DNA of 36,546 nt, taken from IMG/VR virus record IMGVR_UViG_3300031198_000006, positions 1 through 36,546 of that record; one strand, written 5' to 3'. Position numbers and translations under genes: made by a program. The notes below the pieces were generated by a model. That model made no database searches. It saw nothing but the letters and a program-made list of their open reading frames with translations, and was not told the origin of the DNA. The DNA comes from a virus. The stretch's first letter is position 1. Each line of letters begins with the position of its first letter. Positions 1 to 7,089 of this stretch are shown here, in pieces.

Positions 1-126
1 TGGCCTGCTCCAGCGCTCGCGGACGGACACACGCAACACCGTTTGTGCAGCGAGTGCTGGGGCGTCTATTTCGCGGTGGGTGGGCATGGTGTCCATCGAC
101 ACGAACCCCCTGGCCCGCGTTTGTAG
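1..126 (+). CDS. Possible 3' end of a small Cys-containing protein (partial)
   Basis: Frame 1 is open from the window edge to a TAG at 124-126, about 41 residues. It contains LCSEC followed by WGVYF, which resembles the small zinc-binding phage proteins at 5446 and 5643. The start lies outside the window. If the genome is circular, the frame continues back to a GTG at 36517 and would give about 51 residues. An overlapping frame from an ATG at 36536 would also cross the junction, so the call is weak. Nothing else recognisable lies in 127-253, apart from an RBS-like AGGGGGAAA just before the next gene. Confidence 0.25.
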   Translation, partial: WPAPALADGHTQHRLCSECWGVYFAVGGHGVHRHEPPGPRL

Positions 127-253
127 CGCGCGGGTCGGGGGTGCTTGCATGAGCTGAGTTTCAGCGACCGAGGGCGTGGTGCGCAGGGACGTCCTGCGAC
201 GAGTCCTCTGAACTCCATGAATCACCTCGGGCGCTGTTTATAGGGGGAAACGA

Positions 254-1054
254 GTGGCGGACGTCGAGCATGCGAGCGGGCCGGGCTGGTCGCTTCACCT
301 GGGCAGGTGGCAGGACGCGCTGTCGCATGTGGGCGAGGTGGACGCGCTTATCGTGGACGCGCCTTACAGCGAGCGCACGCATGAGGGGATGCGCGTGGGC
401 GTCATGGGCGACGCCGGCTCGCTGCACGGGAATCGCAAGTACACGCGCGACACCGTTGCGTACGACTCTTGGACGGCGGAGGACGTGCAGAGTTTCGTCG
501 CATCGTGGGCGCCACGTACGCGCGGGTGGATTGTGAGCGTCACAGATCACCGGCTGGCCCCCGCGTGGGAAGACGCGTACGCGGCTGTCGATCGTTACAG
601 TTTCCAGCCGCTTCCTTTCCTCGAGATGGGCAAGCAGCCGCGCATGGGGGGCGATGGGCCGGCTTCGTGGTCGTGCTGGATTTGCGTCGCACGGCCACGC
701 GCTCGGCGATTCCAGTCGTGGGGCTCGCTGCCCGGCGGCTACCTCGCCCCCGACGCCGTGGTCGGGAATCGTGGCGAGCGCCTCGTGAAGGGCGGCAAGC
801 CCCTATGGCTCATGCGCGCGCTCGTTCGCGACTACACGCGCCCGGGCGACCTGGTCTGCGACCCATGCGCAGGCGGTTCAACGACTTTGCTCGCCGCTGT
901 GATGGAAGGCCGGCGTGCCATCGGCGCGGAGATGGACCCTGCTCATTACCTCATAGGCAAGCGCCGGCTTGAGCGCGGCTTTACGGCGCCGCTGTTTGCC
1001 GAGAGCGCGGGCCGGCCGGCGGAGCAGCTCGAGCTGGCGGGGGGCGAGAAGTGA
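254..1054 (+). CDS. Phage DNA methyltransferase (N4/N6-type, beta order)
   Basis: This 266-residue protein probably methylates the exocyclic amino group of adenine or cytosine in DNA, using S-adenosylmethionine. The catalytic motif appears as DAPYS at residues 35-39, in place of the usual DPPY. The SAM-binding motif DPCAGGSTT follows at 203-211. Catalytic motif first and SAM motif last is the beta-group order. The middle (SWTAEDVQSFVASW, VTDHRLAPAWE) is typical of methylases found in actinophages and proteobacterial phages. The GTG start follows AGGGGGAAA at good spacing. It is the first complete rightward gene after cro, so it should be made early, perhaps to protect phage DNA from host restriction. 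The target sequence cannot be predicted. Confidence 0.85.
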   Translation: MADVEHASGPGWSLHLGRWQDALSHVGEVDALIVDAPYSERTHEGMRVGVMGDAGSLHGNRKYTRDTVAYDSWTAEDVQSFVASWAPRTRGWIVSVTDHRLAPAWEDAYAAVDRYSFQPLPFLEMGKQPRMGGDGPASWSCWICVARPRARRFQSWGSLPGGYLAPDAVVGNRGERLVKGGKPLWLMRALVRDYTRPGDLVCDPCAGGSTTLLAAVMEGRRAIGAEMDPAHYLIGKRRLERGFTAPLFAESAGRPAEQLELAGGEK

Positions 1055-1242
1055 TCGTGGTCGCGTACCGCCTGCGCCTGATCGTGCTCGACGGCATCGA
1101 CGCGCCCGACGACGCCCGCCACCAGGGCGGCGACCCCCTGGCCCGGTTCGAGCGAAGGAAGGCCGCCTTGGCCCGCACAGCGCTGTCGGCGGCGGACTAC
1201 GAGCGCGAGCTCTCCCGCATCGCGGACGAGGAGGGGGTGTGA
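1051..1242 (+). CDS. Small hypothetical protein
   Basis: A 63-residue protein of unknown function. GTG overlaps the methyltransferase stop (GTGA), so translation is probably coupled. The N-terminal half looks like a beta strand (VVAYRLRLIVLDGI). The C-terminal half is a charged helix (FERRKAALARTALSAADYERELSRIADEEG). No cysteine motif or membrane segment is visible. It lies between the methyltransferase and the replication initiator. Confidence 0.6.
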   Translation: MIVVAYRLRLIVLDGIDAPDDARHQGGDPLARFERRKAALARTALSAADYERELSRIADEEGV

Positions 1243-2090
1243 AGTACGCAGCTCTTCATGGCGCGTTCGTGCGCTTCGCTGCTGCTGGCGCGACCGACGC
1301 CGCGCTGGGCGCTTGGGCCCGTGTGATGGTCCTCGCGTCCGAGCTCGAGACGCAGGACGAGGAGGCCCCCAACACGGCCCGCCTGGCTGGTGCAGCGACG
1401 TGGGACGACCGCCGGTGGATCTCGGCGACGGGCACGGACAGGGCGGGCGTCCAGACTGCCGTGGGCGCAGGCCTCGCGGCCTTCGATGGCGACGACCTGG
1501 TGGTGTTCGGGTACGACGCGGAGGGCCACCAGAAGACGACCACCCTCCGCGACAACGGACGGTTCGGCAAGCTCGGCGGGCGGCCGAAGGCCAAGGGCGC
1601 GGAGGAGAAACCCTCGGCAAAACCCTCAGGGTTAAAATCCGAAACCCTGGGCGAAACCCTGAGGGTTAAATCTCAAAACCCTGACGGTAACCCTGACGGT
1701 AACCCCCTACCTCTCCTTCCTACCTCTCCTTCCTTACCTACCTACCTACCTCCGCGGGCGGACGAGCCGGCCGCAAGTCCGCAACCCTCGGAAGCTCTCC
1801 GAGCCCACCTCGAGGCGGTCGTCGCGGCAGAGTTCGAGATCCGGGGAGTCGACCCCCAGAAAGCATCCGCGGGCTTCTGGCGGGACGGGGCCTCGCGCGT
1901 CCAGCTGGCGGTAGCGCAGGGTAAGTTCCCCGACGCCGGGGAGGCCTGCGGGGCGCTGGCGCGGGTCGTGGTCGCGGCGTGCTCGAAGCGCGGGGGCAAG
2001 CTCGGCTTCGCGCTGCAGCAGGAACCCTTCGCCGAGGCTCGCCGCCCGCTCGGGCTGGTGCGTGGGCTCAACGCCGCGGAGGACGTGTGA
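1239..2090 (+). CDS. Phage replication initiator-like protein (O-protein position)
   Basis: A 283-residue protein starting at a GTG that overlaps the previous stop. Residues 1-115 look like the N-terminal DNA-binding region of phage replication proteins. They include WISATGTDRAGVQTAV.AGL, GDDLVVFGYD and a GKLGGRPKAKG tail, a combination common in phage replisome organisers. Residues about 120-175 are low complexity and are encoded by iteron-like repeats (1607-1752). The C-terminal domain (about 180-283) is helical and may contact the helicase. The next gene encodes a DnaB-type helicase, so the pair parallels lambda O/P and similar initiator-helicase modules. The function is inferred from context and N-terminal features, because no catalytic motif is present. 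Confidence 0.65.
   Translation: MKYAALHGAFVRFAAAGATDAALGAWARVMVLASELETQDEEAPNTARLAGAATWDDRRWISATGTDRAGVQTAVGAGLAAFDGDDLVVFGYDAEGHQKTTTLRDNGRFGKLGGRPKAKGAEEKPSAKPSGLKSETLGETLRVKSQNPDGNPDGNPLPLLPTSPSLPTYLPPRADEPAASPQPSEALRAHLEAVVAAEFEIRGVDPQKASAGFWRDGASRVQLAVAQGKFPDAGEACGALARVVVAACSKRGGKLGFALQQEPFAEARRPLGLVRGLNAAEDV
1607..1752 (+). repeat. Iteron-like repeat cluster, candidate replication origin
   Basis: The cluster lies inside the initiator gene. Two imperfect 34-bp units sit side by side (1607-1640 and 1641-1674). Each contains a 13-bp palindrome, AACCCTCAGGGTT at 1621-1633 and AACCCTGAGGGTT at 1655-1667, followed by TAAA. Next come two exact copies of AACCCTGACGGT (1677-1688 and 1689-1700). 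Then follows a pyrimidine-rich tract with two exact copies of CCTACCTCTCCTT (1706-1718 and 1719-1731) and a CTAC run. Repeats within an initiator gene are the known layout of lambda-type origins; the origin role here is inferred. Confidence 0.6.
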
Positions 2091-3391
2091 ACAAATCCGT
2101 GCCGAACGCAGACGCCGACCTCGAGTGGGCCATGGCCGCGGAAGCCGTGTACGCCCACGACCGCTACCTCGCGCTGGCCGTGAACGCCGAGGACTACGGC
2201 TTCGAAGACCCACGCCACGTCGCCGAGGCCGCGCGCGAGGCCTGGGAGGTCGATGGTGCCGTCACGCTCGAGACGGTCGCCAAGGCCCTGCAGCGGACCG
2301 GGAAGCTCCTGCGCGTGGGCGGCCCGGATGGTCTCGCCGCGAAGCTGCACGCGCCCGCGGTCCCGGACGTCGAGCGCCTGGTCGAGTTGCGCCGGTTGCG
2401 CGCGGTCACCGCGGCGGCGACCACGGTGCTGCTCGCCGCCGAGCGGGGGGACCTGCAGGCCGCGCTCGGCGCGCTGGGCGAGGCGCAGACCACGGCCGTG
2501 GATGGGAACCGCGTCCAGGCGCACGAGGGTTACGAGATGGGGCGGCGCCAGCTCGAGCGGCTGCAGCAGCGCCGGCATGCGACCGCGCTCGTGCACCCGG
2601 GGTTCGAGTACCTGGAGCTCGCCACGGGAAGCCTCCCGCTCGGCGGCATGACCGTGCTCGGCGGCGGCACCAACGTGGGCAAGTCCAGCTTCGCGCTGGA
2701 GCTCATGGCCAAGGCGGCAGAGCGCAGCGTGGTGAGCGGCTACGTGAGCTGCGAGGACCCCGAACCGATCGTGAGCGCGCGCCTGGTCTCGGTCTACTCG
2801 GGCCTGAGTTCGCGCAAGCTCATGACCGGGGCGATCTCCGACCACGAGTGGCCGCGCCTCGGCGCTGCCCACGAGCCGATGCGCGAGATGCGCGGGCGCA
2901 TGTGGTTCGCATTCGCGGTAGGCGGGAGCGACGTGGACGTGTGCGCGGCGATGAGCCGGTGCGCGATGCAGGGCGCGAAGGTTGTGATCGTGGACTACGT
3001 GCAGGCGATCGAGTCCAGCAAGCGCCAGCAGGACCGCCGCAATGAGATCCGCTGGCTCGCGGCGCGCCTCAAGGCTCACGCCCAGCGGCTGAACGTGCAC
3101 CTCGTGCTCGTGTCGCAGCTGTCCCGGCCCACGAAGGGCGATGAGGCCCGCGAGCCCAGTAAGCACGACCTCAAGGAGGCCGGCGACCTGGAGAACGCGG
3201 CGGACTACATCGTGCTGCTGTGGCGCGAGCGTGAGGACGACTTCGCGGAGCTGCGCGCCAAGCTGGCCAAGTCGAAGCTCGGGAACGTGGGCGCGACGTG
3301 GAAGCTCGCCCGCCATGAACGCACTGCTCGACTCGAGGAGGTCGAAGGCACGTACGAGAGCGCGGCCCAGCGCAGGAAGGCCGCCCGATGA
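2087..3391 (+). CDS. DnaB-type replicative helicase
   Basis: A 434-residue hexameric helicase that should unwind DNA 5' to 3' at the phage fork. An N-terminal helical domain (about 10-135) matches DnaB-N. The RecA-like domain has Walker A GGTNVGKSS (193-201), a catalytic-position acidic run SCED (221-224), Walker B VVIVDY (299-304) and the sensor SQLSR (343-347). DLENAADYIVLLWR (367-380) is the typical DnaB motif 4 region. The GTG start overlaps the initiator stop, so the two are probably translationally coupled. Length is close to bacterial DnaB. No primase domain is visible, so a host primase is probably used. Confidence 0.9.
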   Translation: MNKSVPNADADLEWAMAAEAVYAHDRYLALAVNAEDYGFEDPRHVAEAAREAWEVDGAVTLETVAKALQRTGKLLRVGGPDGLAAKLHAPAVPDVERLVELRRLRAVTAAATTVLLAAERGDLQAALGALGEAQTTAVDGNRVQAHEGYEMGRRQLERLQQRRHATALVHPGFEYLELATGSLPLGGMTVLGGGTNVGKSSFALELMAKAAERSVVSGYVSCEDPEPIVSARLVSVYSGLSSRKLMTGAISDHEWPRLGAAHEPMREMRGRMWFAFAVGGSDVDVCAAMSRCAMQGAKVVIVDYVQAIESSKRQQDRRNEIRWLAARLKAHAQRLNVHLVLVSQLSRPTKGDEAREPSKHDLKEAGDLENAADYIVLLWREREDDFAELRAKLAKSKLGNVGATWKLARHERTARLEEVEGTYESAAQRRKAAR

Positions 3392-3693
3392 AAGCGCGCG
3401 AGTTCGCAACGCATCACCTGCTACGCGAGGCGCGAGAGCGCATTCTCGAGCGGCACAAGCGCAGCGCTCCGAGCGAGCTGTCACGGGCGCTCGCGAACGC
3501 TCGAGCCGAGATGGCGCCGGTGGACGCCACGATCCGCGTCGCCCGCAAGCGCGCGGGTCTGGCGCAGTTCATCCACGAGCGGTTCGGCCACGAGGAGTGG
3601 CCAGAAGACACGCACGCGAAGATCGCGGCGATGGGGCTGTGGCGGCGGGAGCTCGCTGAGATGGCGCGGGCAGAGGGGCTGGACGTCGAATGA
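3388..3693 (+). CDS. Hypothetical helical protein
   Basis: 101 residues. ATG overlaps the helicase stop (ATGA). The protein is rich in Arg, Ala and Glu, predicted mostly helical (LLREARERILERHKR, ALANARAEMAPVDATIRVARKRAGLAQFI). No known domain was recognised. Its place directly after the helicase suggests an early role, but nothing in the sequence shows which one. Confidence 0.65.
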   Translation: MKAREFATHHLLREARERILERHKRSAPSELSRALANARAEMAPVDATIRVARKRAGLAQFIHERFGHEEWPEDTHAKIAAMGLWRRELAEMARAEGLDVE

Positions 3694-3848
3694 TCAACCT
3701 TGACCAAGCGCTCACGTGGGTGAGCTGGGCGTTCTTCTCGGGCCTCGCGCTCGGCGTGGGCATCGGCGTGTCGCTCACGTTCGCGATGTGCTGGCGTGAG
3801 CTGCCCCTGCGCAGCCATCGCGGCCGCGCGCTGCGGAGTGCGCCATGA
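3690..3848 (+). CDS. 52-residue single-pass membrane protein
   Basis: It starts at an ATG overlapping the previous stop and stops over the next ATG. One hydrophobic span covers about residues 9-33 (TWVSWAFFSGLALGVGIGVSL and onward), followed by a basic tail (LRSHRGRALRS). The short N-terminus and positive C-terminus suggest an outside-to-inside topology. Function unknown. It is one of four tiny membrane proteins in this early region and so one of several possible holin-like candidates. Confidence 0.55.
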   Translation: MINLDQALTWVSWAFFSGLALGVGIGVSLTFAMCWRELPLRSHRGRALRSAP

Positions 3849-4051
3849 CTCTGCGCAAGGACTTCGCCGCGACGTTCACCGCCGAGGAGGTGAAGCTCCT
3901 GTACGACCTGCTCGGCCATGTGGAGGCCGCGCACGCGTACGGGCTCGACCTGGACCAGCGCGTGCTCGACGCGATCGCCGCGAGGCCCGAGCTCGCAAGC
4001 GTGGCGGCCAAGTTCGCGCGCATGCGCGACATGGCGCGAGGTGACGCATGA
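3845..4051 (+). CDS. Small hypothetical protein, paralogue of the 4236-4418 product
   Basis: 68 residues, ATG overlapping the previous stop. It begins with FAATFTAEEVKLL and ends with KFARMRDMARGDA. The protein at 4236 has LVTTFTLDEVLLAL and KFARLRDRARGAG in the same order, so the two look like diverged duplicates. Mostly helical and charged, with no catalytic motif. Function unknown. Confidence 0.6.
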   Translation: MTLRKDFAATFTAEEVKLLYDLLGHVEAAHAYGLDLDQRVLDAIAARPELASVAAKFARMRDMARGDA

Positions 4052-4239
4052 CTGACGAGGGAAAGTACACCGTGTACGACTACAACTACGGCCAGGCTGC
4101 GCACGAGGCGTTCGTGTTGGCTCAGGGCCTGCGCTGGTCCAAAAGCGCGTGGCTCGAGCTGGACCGCAAAACGAAGGACGCGTGGGTCGCAGCGGCGCTG
4201 CGCGTGATGGACATCCAGGCACGGGTGGCGCTGATATGA
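4048..4239 (+). CDS. Small hypothetical protein
   Basis: 63 residues, ATG overlapping the previous stop (ATGA). An aromatic-rich N-terminus (KYTVYDYNYGQAAHEAF) precedes a helical part. It separates the two paralogues at 3845 and 4236. No recognised domain. Confidence 0.6.
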   Translation: MTDEGKYTVYDYNYGQAAHEAFVLAQGLRWSKSAWLELDRKTKDAWVAAALRVMDIQARVALI

Positions 4240-4418
4240 CCGGCGCGCGTAGCCGTCCGCTCGTCACCACGTTCACGCTGGACGAGGTGCTGCTGGCGTT
4301 GCGCGCGTGCGACGTGGCGCTGTGGGGGCCGCGGCTGACGCAGGAGGAGCGGCTGGTGCTGGAGCGGCTCGAGAGAAAGTTCGCGCGCCTGCGCGACAGG
4401 GCAAGGGGGGCTGGGTGA
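4236..4418 (+). CDS. Small hypothetical protein, paralogue of the 3845-4051 product
   Basis: 60 residues, ATG overlapping the preceding stop by four bases. It shares a TFT..EV.LL start and a KFAR.RD.ARG end with the 3845 product, while the middle has diverged. This suggests an old local duplication now split by another small gene. Function unknown. Confidence 0.6.
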   Translation: MTGARSRPLVTTFTLDEVLLALRACDVALWGPRLTQEERLVLERLERKFARLRDRARGAG

Positions 4419-4567
4419 TGGTCTTACTATCTGCGACTGCGACCGTGTGCAAGACGTGCTGGGACTGCTGGCCGATCACGCTGGGCGCGTTCGTGCTCGG
4501 CTCGTGGTTCGGCATCATCATCCTGGGCCTGCTCATCGGCGCCAAGGACCGCACGAGGCGCCCGTGA
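4418..4567 (+). CDS. 49-residue membrane protein with CxxCWxCW motif
   Basis: The ATG shares its A with the previous TGA. The protein starts MVLLSATATVCKTCWDCW and continues into a long hydrophobic span (about 19-43), then a short basic tail (KDRTRRP). Three cysteines precede the span, so it could bind metal or be lipid- or disulfide-linked. Function unknown. A GTG one codon earlier is an alternative start. Confidence 0.5.
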   Translation: MVLLSATATVCKTCWDCWPITLGAFVLGSWFGIIILGLLIGAKDRTRRP

Positions 4568-4836
4568 TCGAGGCGCTCTCATGCCCCGAGTGCCACGCGG
4601 AGGGCTACCGTGCCCTGGGCGCGCATGCGCTGGGCGTGCGGGTCTCGTGCGCGCTGTGTGGCTGCGTGTACCTGCTGCCAAGCGTGCGGCGGCTCAGGGA
4701 GCGCGCGGACCGCTGGGCGGTGGACGAGCCGAGCTACCACCCACCGCGCGTTGCGGGCGCGCATGAGCCTGCGCCAGTGGCGCGGCGCTCGTTCTGGGCG
4801 CGGCTGGGTGCGTGGTGGAGGGCGCCATGGGCGTGA
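4564..4836 (+). CDS. Small zinc-ribbon protein
   Basis: 90 residues from a GTG overlapping the previous stop. CPEC near residues 7-10 and CALCGC near 29-34 form a two-knuckle zinc ribbon. The C-terminal half has an Arg- and Trp-rich tail (RRSFWARLGAWWRAPW). Such proteins often act as nucleic-acid or protein adaptors. It overlaps the RusA-like gene by ten bases, and the exact role is unknown. Confidence 0.6.
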   Translation: MIEALSCPECHAEGYRALGAHALGVRVSCALCGCVYLLPSVRRLRERADRWAVDEPSYHPPRVAGAHEPAPVARRSFWARLGAWWRAPWA

Positions 4837-5324
4837 AGCTGGCAAACCCCGCGGACGAGACGCTCTTCGAGATGCTGGTCTGCACCGGCGTGGACCAAGC
4901 GACCGGCACAATCACGTACACGAGCGCCGAGTCCGTGGGGTTCGTGGTGCCCGGGGTGCCCGTGCCTTGGATGCGCGCGCGGAAGCGTGGCAAGCGGCAC
5001 TACACGCCCCCGCGCATGGCAGCACACCAGGAGCGCGTGGCCTATGCGTTCAACGCCGCTGTGGGCCATGGCTGCTGGCGCCCTGATGGCATGTTCCGCG
5101 TAGCCTACGAGTTCGTGCTGCCCGACTGGCGCGTGGTCGACCTCGACAACCTCCGCAAGCTGCCGAACGACGCCCTGAACAAGCTCGCGTGGGTGGACGA
5201 CAGCCGCATCATGGAGGACCCAGGCCGCAAGATCGTGGACGCGACGCGGCCGAGTTGCACGCGCATCACCATCACGCGCCTCGGCGACTGGCCCGTGAAG
5301 TCGCGGAAGGTGAGGCGCCCATGA
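4827..5324 (+). CDS. rusA: RusA-type Holliday-junction resolvase
   Basis: A 165-residue endonuclease that should cut Holliday junctions symmetrically before packaging or after recombination. The RusA signature is clear: VVDLDNLRKLPNDALNKL with acidic residues at 105, 107 and 115, then AWVDDSRI with D124 and D125. The fold core begins with GVPVPWMRARKRG, matching the strand that opens RusA proteins. ATG 4827 is preferred over GTG 4812 because a GGAG lies just upstream. An N-terminal extension of about 35 residues precedes the domain. It fits with the Bet/exonuclease pair on the left arm, as in lambdoid phages. Confidence 0.88.
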   Translation: MGVKLANPADETLFEMLVCTGVDQATGTITYTSAESVGFVVPGVPVPWMRARKRGKRHYTPPRMAAHQERVAYAFNAAVGHGCWRPDGMFRVAYEFVLPDWRVVDLDNLRKLPNDALNKLAWVDDSRIMEDPGRKIVDATRPSCTRITITRLGDWPVKSRKVRRP

Positions 5325-5446
5325 ACCACACCGTCACGATCGTGTTCGACCGGGGCGAGCTCATCTGGGGTGTGCTGGTCTACGTGGCGGCGCAGTTCGT
5401 GGTCGAGTGGGCGCTGCAGCGCACCAAGCGAAAGGGGGGCGAGTGA
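5321..5446 (+). CDS. 41-residue membrane protein
   Basis: ATG overlaps the rusA stop (ATGA). One hydrophobic span, about residues 13-31 (LIWGVLVYVAAQFVVEWAL), is followed by a basic tail (QRTKRKGGE), suggesting N-out/C-in insertion. Function unknown; it could be a small lysis or inner-membrane effector. Confidence 0.5.
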   Translation: MNHTVTIVFDRGELIWGVLVYVAAQFVVEWALQRTKRKGGE

Positions 5447-5643
5447 TGGCGCTCGAGCAGGTAAACACGATGATCTGCGACCGGTGCGGCGCGCGGGGAG
5501 TCTTCAATCCCGGCCCGCCAAGGAACTGGGAGAAGTTCACGCGCAAGTCTTTCGGGCCCAGCGGCGGGGGCAGCGAAGACCACCTGTGCGCCGCCTGCTG
5601 CCAGGCGTTTGACGCGTGGATGGACGCGGGGCGGCGGAAGTAA
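5446..5643 (+). CDS. Small zinc-finger protein (tandem copy 1)
   Basis: 65 residues. It has ICDRCGARGVF near the start and HLCAACCQAFDAWMDAG near the end, two CxxC knuckles about 40 residues apart. The next gene encodes a protein with the same plan, so the two are probably a tandem duplication. The ATG overlaps the previous TGA. Likely zinc-binding; partner unknown. Confidence 0.65.
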   Translation: MALEQVNTMICDRCGARGVFNPGPPRNWEKFTRKSFGPSGGGSEDHLCAACCQAFDAWMDAGRRK

Positions 5644-5843
5644 TGCCGCAGCTCCTGACCATCCTGTGCGACCGCTGTGACGCCCGCGCGCCCGAGCTGC
5701 GAGTGCCGCGCGGTTCGCTCGAGCGCGACTACCTACCCGACGGCTGGACGCGACTGAACGGGCTCGACCTGTGCGAAGGCTGCTGGGCGTCTTACTGCGA
5801 CTGGGAAGGCGCGCACATCAGGCAGCGCAAGGAGACGCGATGA
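5643..5843 (+). CDS. Small zinc-finger protein (tandem copy 2)
   Basis: 66 residues, ATG sharing its A with the preceding TAA. LCDRCDARAPEL and DLCEGCWASYCDWEGA match the two knuckles of the 5446 product in order and spacing. The middle segment (PDGWTRLNGLDLC) resembles short bacterial proteins that pair a CDRC knuckle with a W-rich second knuckle. Function unknown. Confidence 0.65.
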   Translation: MPQLLTILCDRCDARAPELRVPRGSLERDYLPDGWTRLNGLDLCEGCWASYCDWEGAHIRQRKETR

Positions 5844-5938
5844 TCAACGACCCGGTGCAGGCGGTGGAGTGGACGGTGCGCTTTCTATGCGCGCTAGGCT
5901 GCCTGCTCGTGCTCGCGTGGCTGTGGGAGCGGTGGTGA
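5840..5938 (+). CDS. 32-residue membrane microprotein
   Basis: ATG overlaps the previous stop (ATGA) and TGA lies three bases before the small terminase gene. Residues about 11-30 (WTVRFLCALGCLLVLAWLW) form one hydrophobic helix. Its tight fit between overlapping genes supports it being real despite its length. Function unknown. Confidence 0.45.
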   Translation: MINDPVQAVEWTVRFLCALGCLLVLAWLWERW

Positions 5939-5941
5939 CGC

Positions 5942-6403
5942 ATGCCAGCCCCTCAGCGCCTCAGTGAGCAGCAGCGGAAGTTCGCCGAGCGAGTCGCGGT
6001 GCACGGCAACCACACACGCGCCGCTGCGGAGGCCGGCTACAAGCATCCGAACGTCATTAGCGTGCGATTAGTAAAAATGCCTCTCGTGGCGGACGAGATC
6101 GCTCGGGTGCGCGCCGTGATCACCAAAAAGGCCGACAAAGCCGCCGTAGCTGACGCCATGGAGCTGCAGACGTTCTTGACCGGGGTGATACGCGGCGAGA
6201 TCAAAGACTACGACCTGACGCTGTCAGGCGACGTCGAGGAGCTGCCCCCAAAGCTTGCGGAGCGGCGTAAGGCGGCCATGGACCTGGCGAAGCTGCTCGG
6301 CCTGCTCAAGGACCGCATCGAGCACTCGGGCGGCGTGAGCCTGGTGGAAATGTCGTTCGAGCAGCTCGTGCAGCTTGCCAAGATCGGGGGCCCCGATGAT
6401 TGA
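5942..6403 (+). CDS. terS: Terminase small subunit (Terminase_2-like)
   Basis: A 153-residue DNA-recognition subunit of the packaging motor. The N-terminus (LSEQQRKFAERVAVHGNHTRAAAEAGYKHPNVISVRLVKMPLVADEI, here read in segments) carries the QRKFAE...G..T.AA..AGY pattern and helix-turn-helix typical of Terminase_2 small subunits. The C-terminal part is helical and probably oligomerises. It sits just upstream of the portal module, whereas the large subunit is at 22687, an unusual separation of about 16 kb. Confidence 0.85.
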   Translation: MPAPQRLSEQQRKFAERVAVHGNHTRAAAEAGYKHPNVISVRLVKMPLVADEIARVRAVITKKADKAAVADAMELQTFLTGVIRGEIKDYDLTLSGDVEELPPKLAERRKAAMDLAKLLGLLKDRIEHSGGVSLVEMSFEQLVQLAKIGGPDD

Positions 6404-6836
6404 CCATGCGGTGGAGGCCGAGCTGGCGCTTGTCGAGGACGCGTGGGTCAACAGCCAGCGCGACTACTACGCGGGCACGCCCCCGGGGGCTTACTACCCC
6501 TGGATCCGTAAGCTCGTGCGGCGCAAGCTCGCCCGCACGCTCGTGCTGGTGGACCGTGAGGACGGGCTCGTGCTGGCCTACGTGGTGGCCGAGAGCGTCG
6601 GGAGTGCCGTACGCATCCACCACCTCTACACGCGCTCGCACTATCGGCGCGAGGGCCGGGCGTTTCGTCTGCTCGCTCGAGCGTGTGAGCTGCTCGGCGG
6701 CGAGCGTTTGGAGTACACGTGTCGTACTGCTCGCGCGGCGAAGGTCGAGCGCAGGGCATGGACAGTCAAGAAATGGTGCGACGCGCTTGGAGCGCGGTTC
6801 GTGCACGAAGGAGAGGCAGCCCGTGAAAGTGCTTGA
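6396..6836 (+). CDS. GNAT-like N-acyltransferase fold protein
   Basis: 146 residues, with ATG overlapping the terS end by eight bases. The pattern LVLVDREDGLVLAYVVAE, then IHHLYTRSHYRREGRAFRLLARACELLG, matches strands 2-4 and the acetyl-CoA pyrophosphate-binding helix of GNAT proteins, although the Q/R-x-x-G-x-G/A motif is degenerate (R-R-E-G-R-A). Similar proteins occur beside packaging genes in other podoviruses. Acceptor substrate unknown; fold call moderate. Confidence 0.55.
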   Translation: MIDHAVEAELALVEDAWVNSQRDYYAGTPPGAYYPWIRKLVRRKLARTLVLVDREDGLVLAYVVAESVGSAVRIHHLYTRSHYRREGRAFRLLARACELLGGERLEYTCRTARAAKVERRAWTVKKWCDALGARFVHEGEAARESA

Positions 6837-7089
6837 AGTCGTAACGACCACCCGCATCCGTGACCCCCACCGTCCGCCCATGACGTCCATGACGCAGCGG
6901 GACGAGTACAAGACGTCTGACGGTTACGAGCTCGAGCTACACCCGAGCGGCCTGGCCGTCATCATCCGCGGCCGAGACCACACGCGCCTGGCGCCCATCG
7001 CGAGCGCCATCGTGGTGGAGGACGACGAGCGCGCGGAGCTGCGCGATAGGCCGCTGCTGGCCGCGACCAAGAAGCGAGGCGCACGGTGA
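6823..7089 (+). CDS. Hypothetical protein
   Basis: 88 residues from a GTG with GGAGAGG upstream, overlapping the GNAT-like gene by 14 bases. The sequence alternates beta-like stretches (GYELELHPSGLAVIIRG, IASAIVVED) and charged turns. No domain recognised. It lies in the small-gene run before the portal. Confidence 0.6.
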   Translation: MKVLEVVTTTRIRDPHRPPMTSMTQRDEYKTSDGYELELHPSGLAVIIRGRDHTRLAPIASAIVVEDDERAELRDRPLLAATKKRGAR

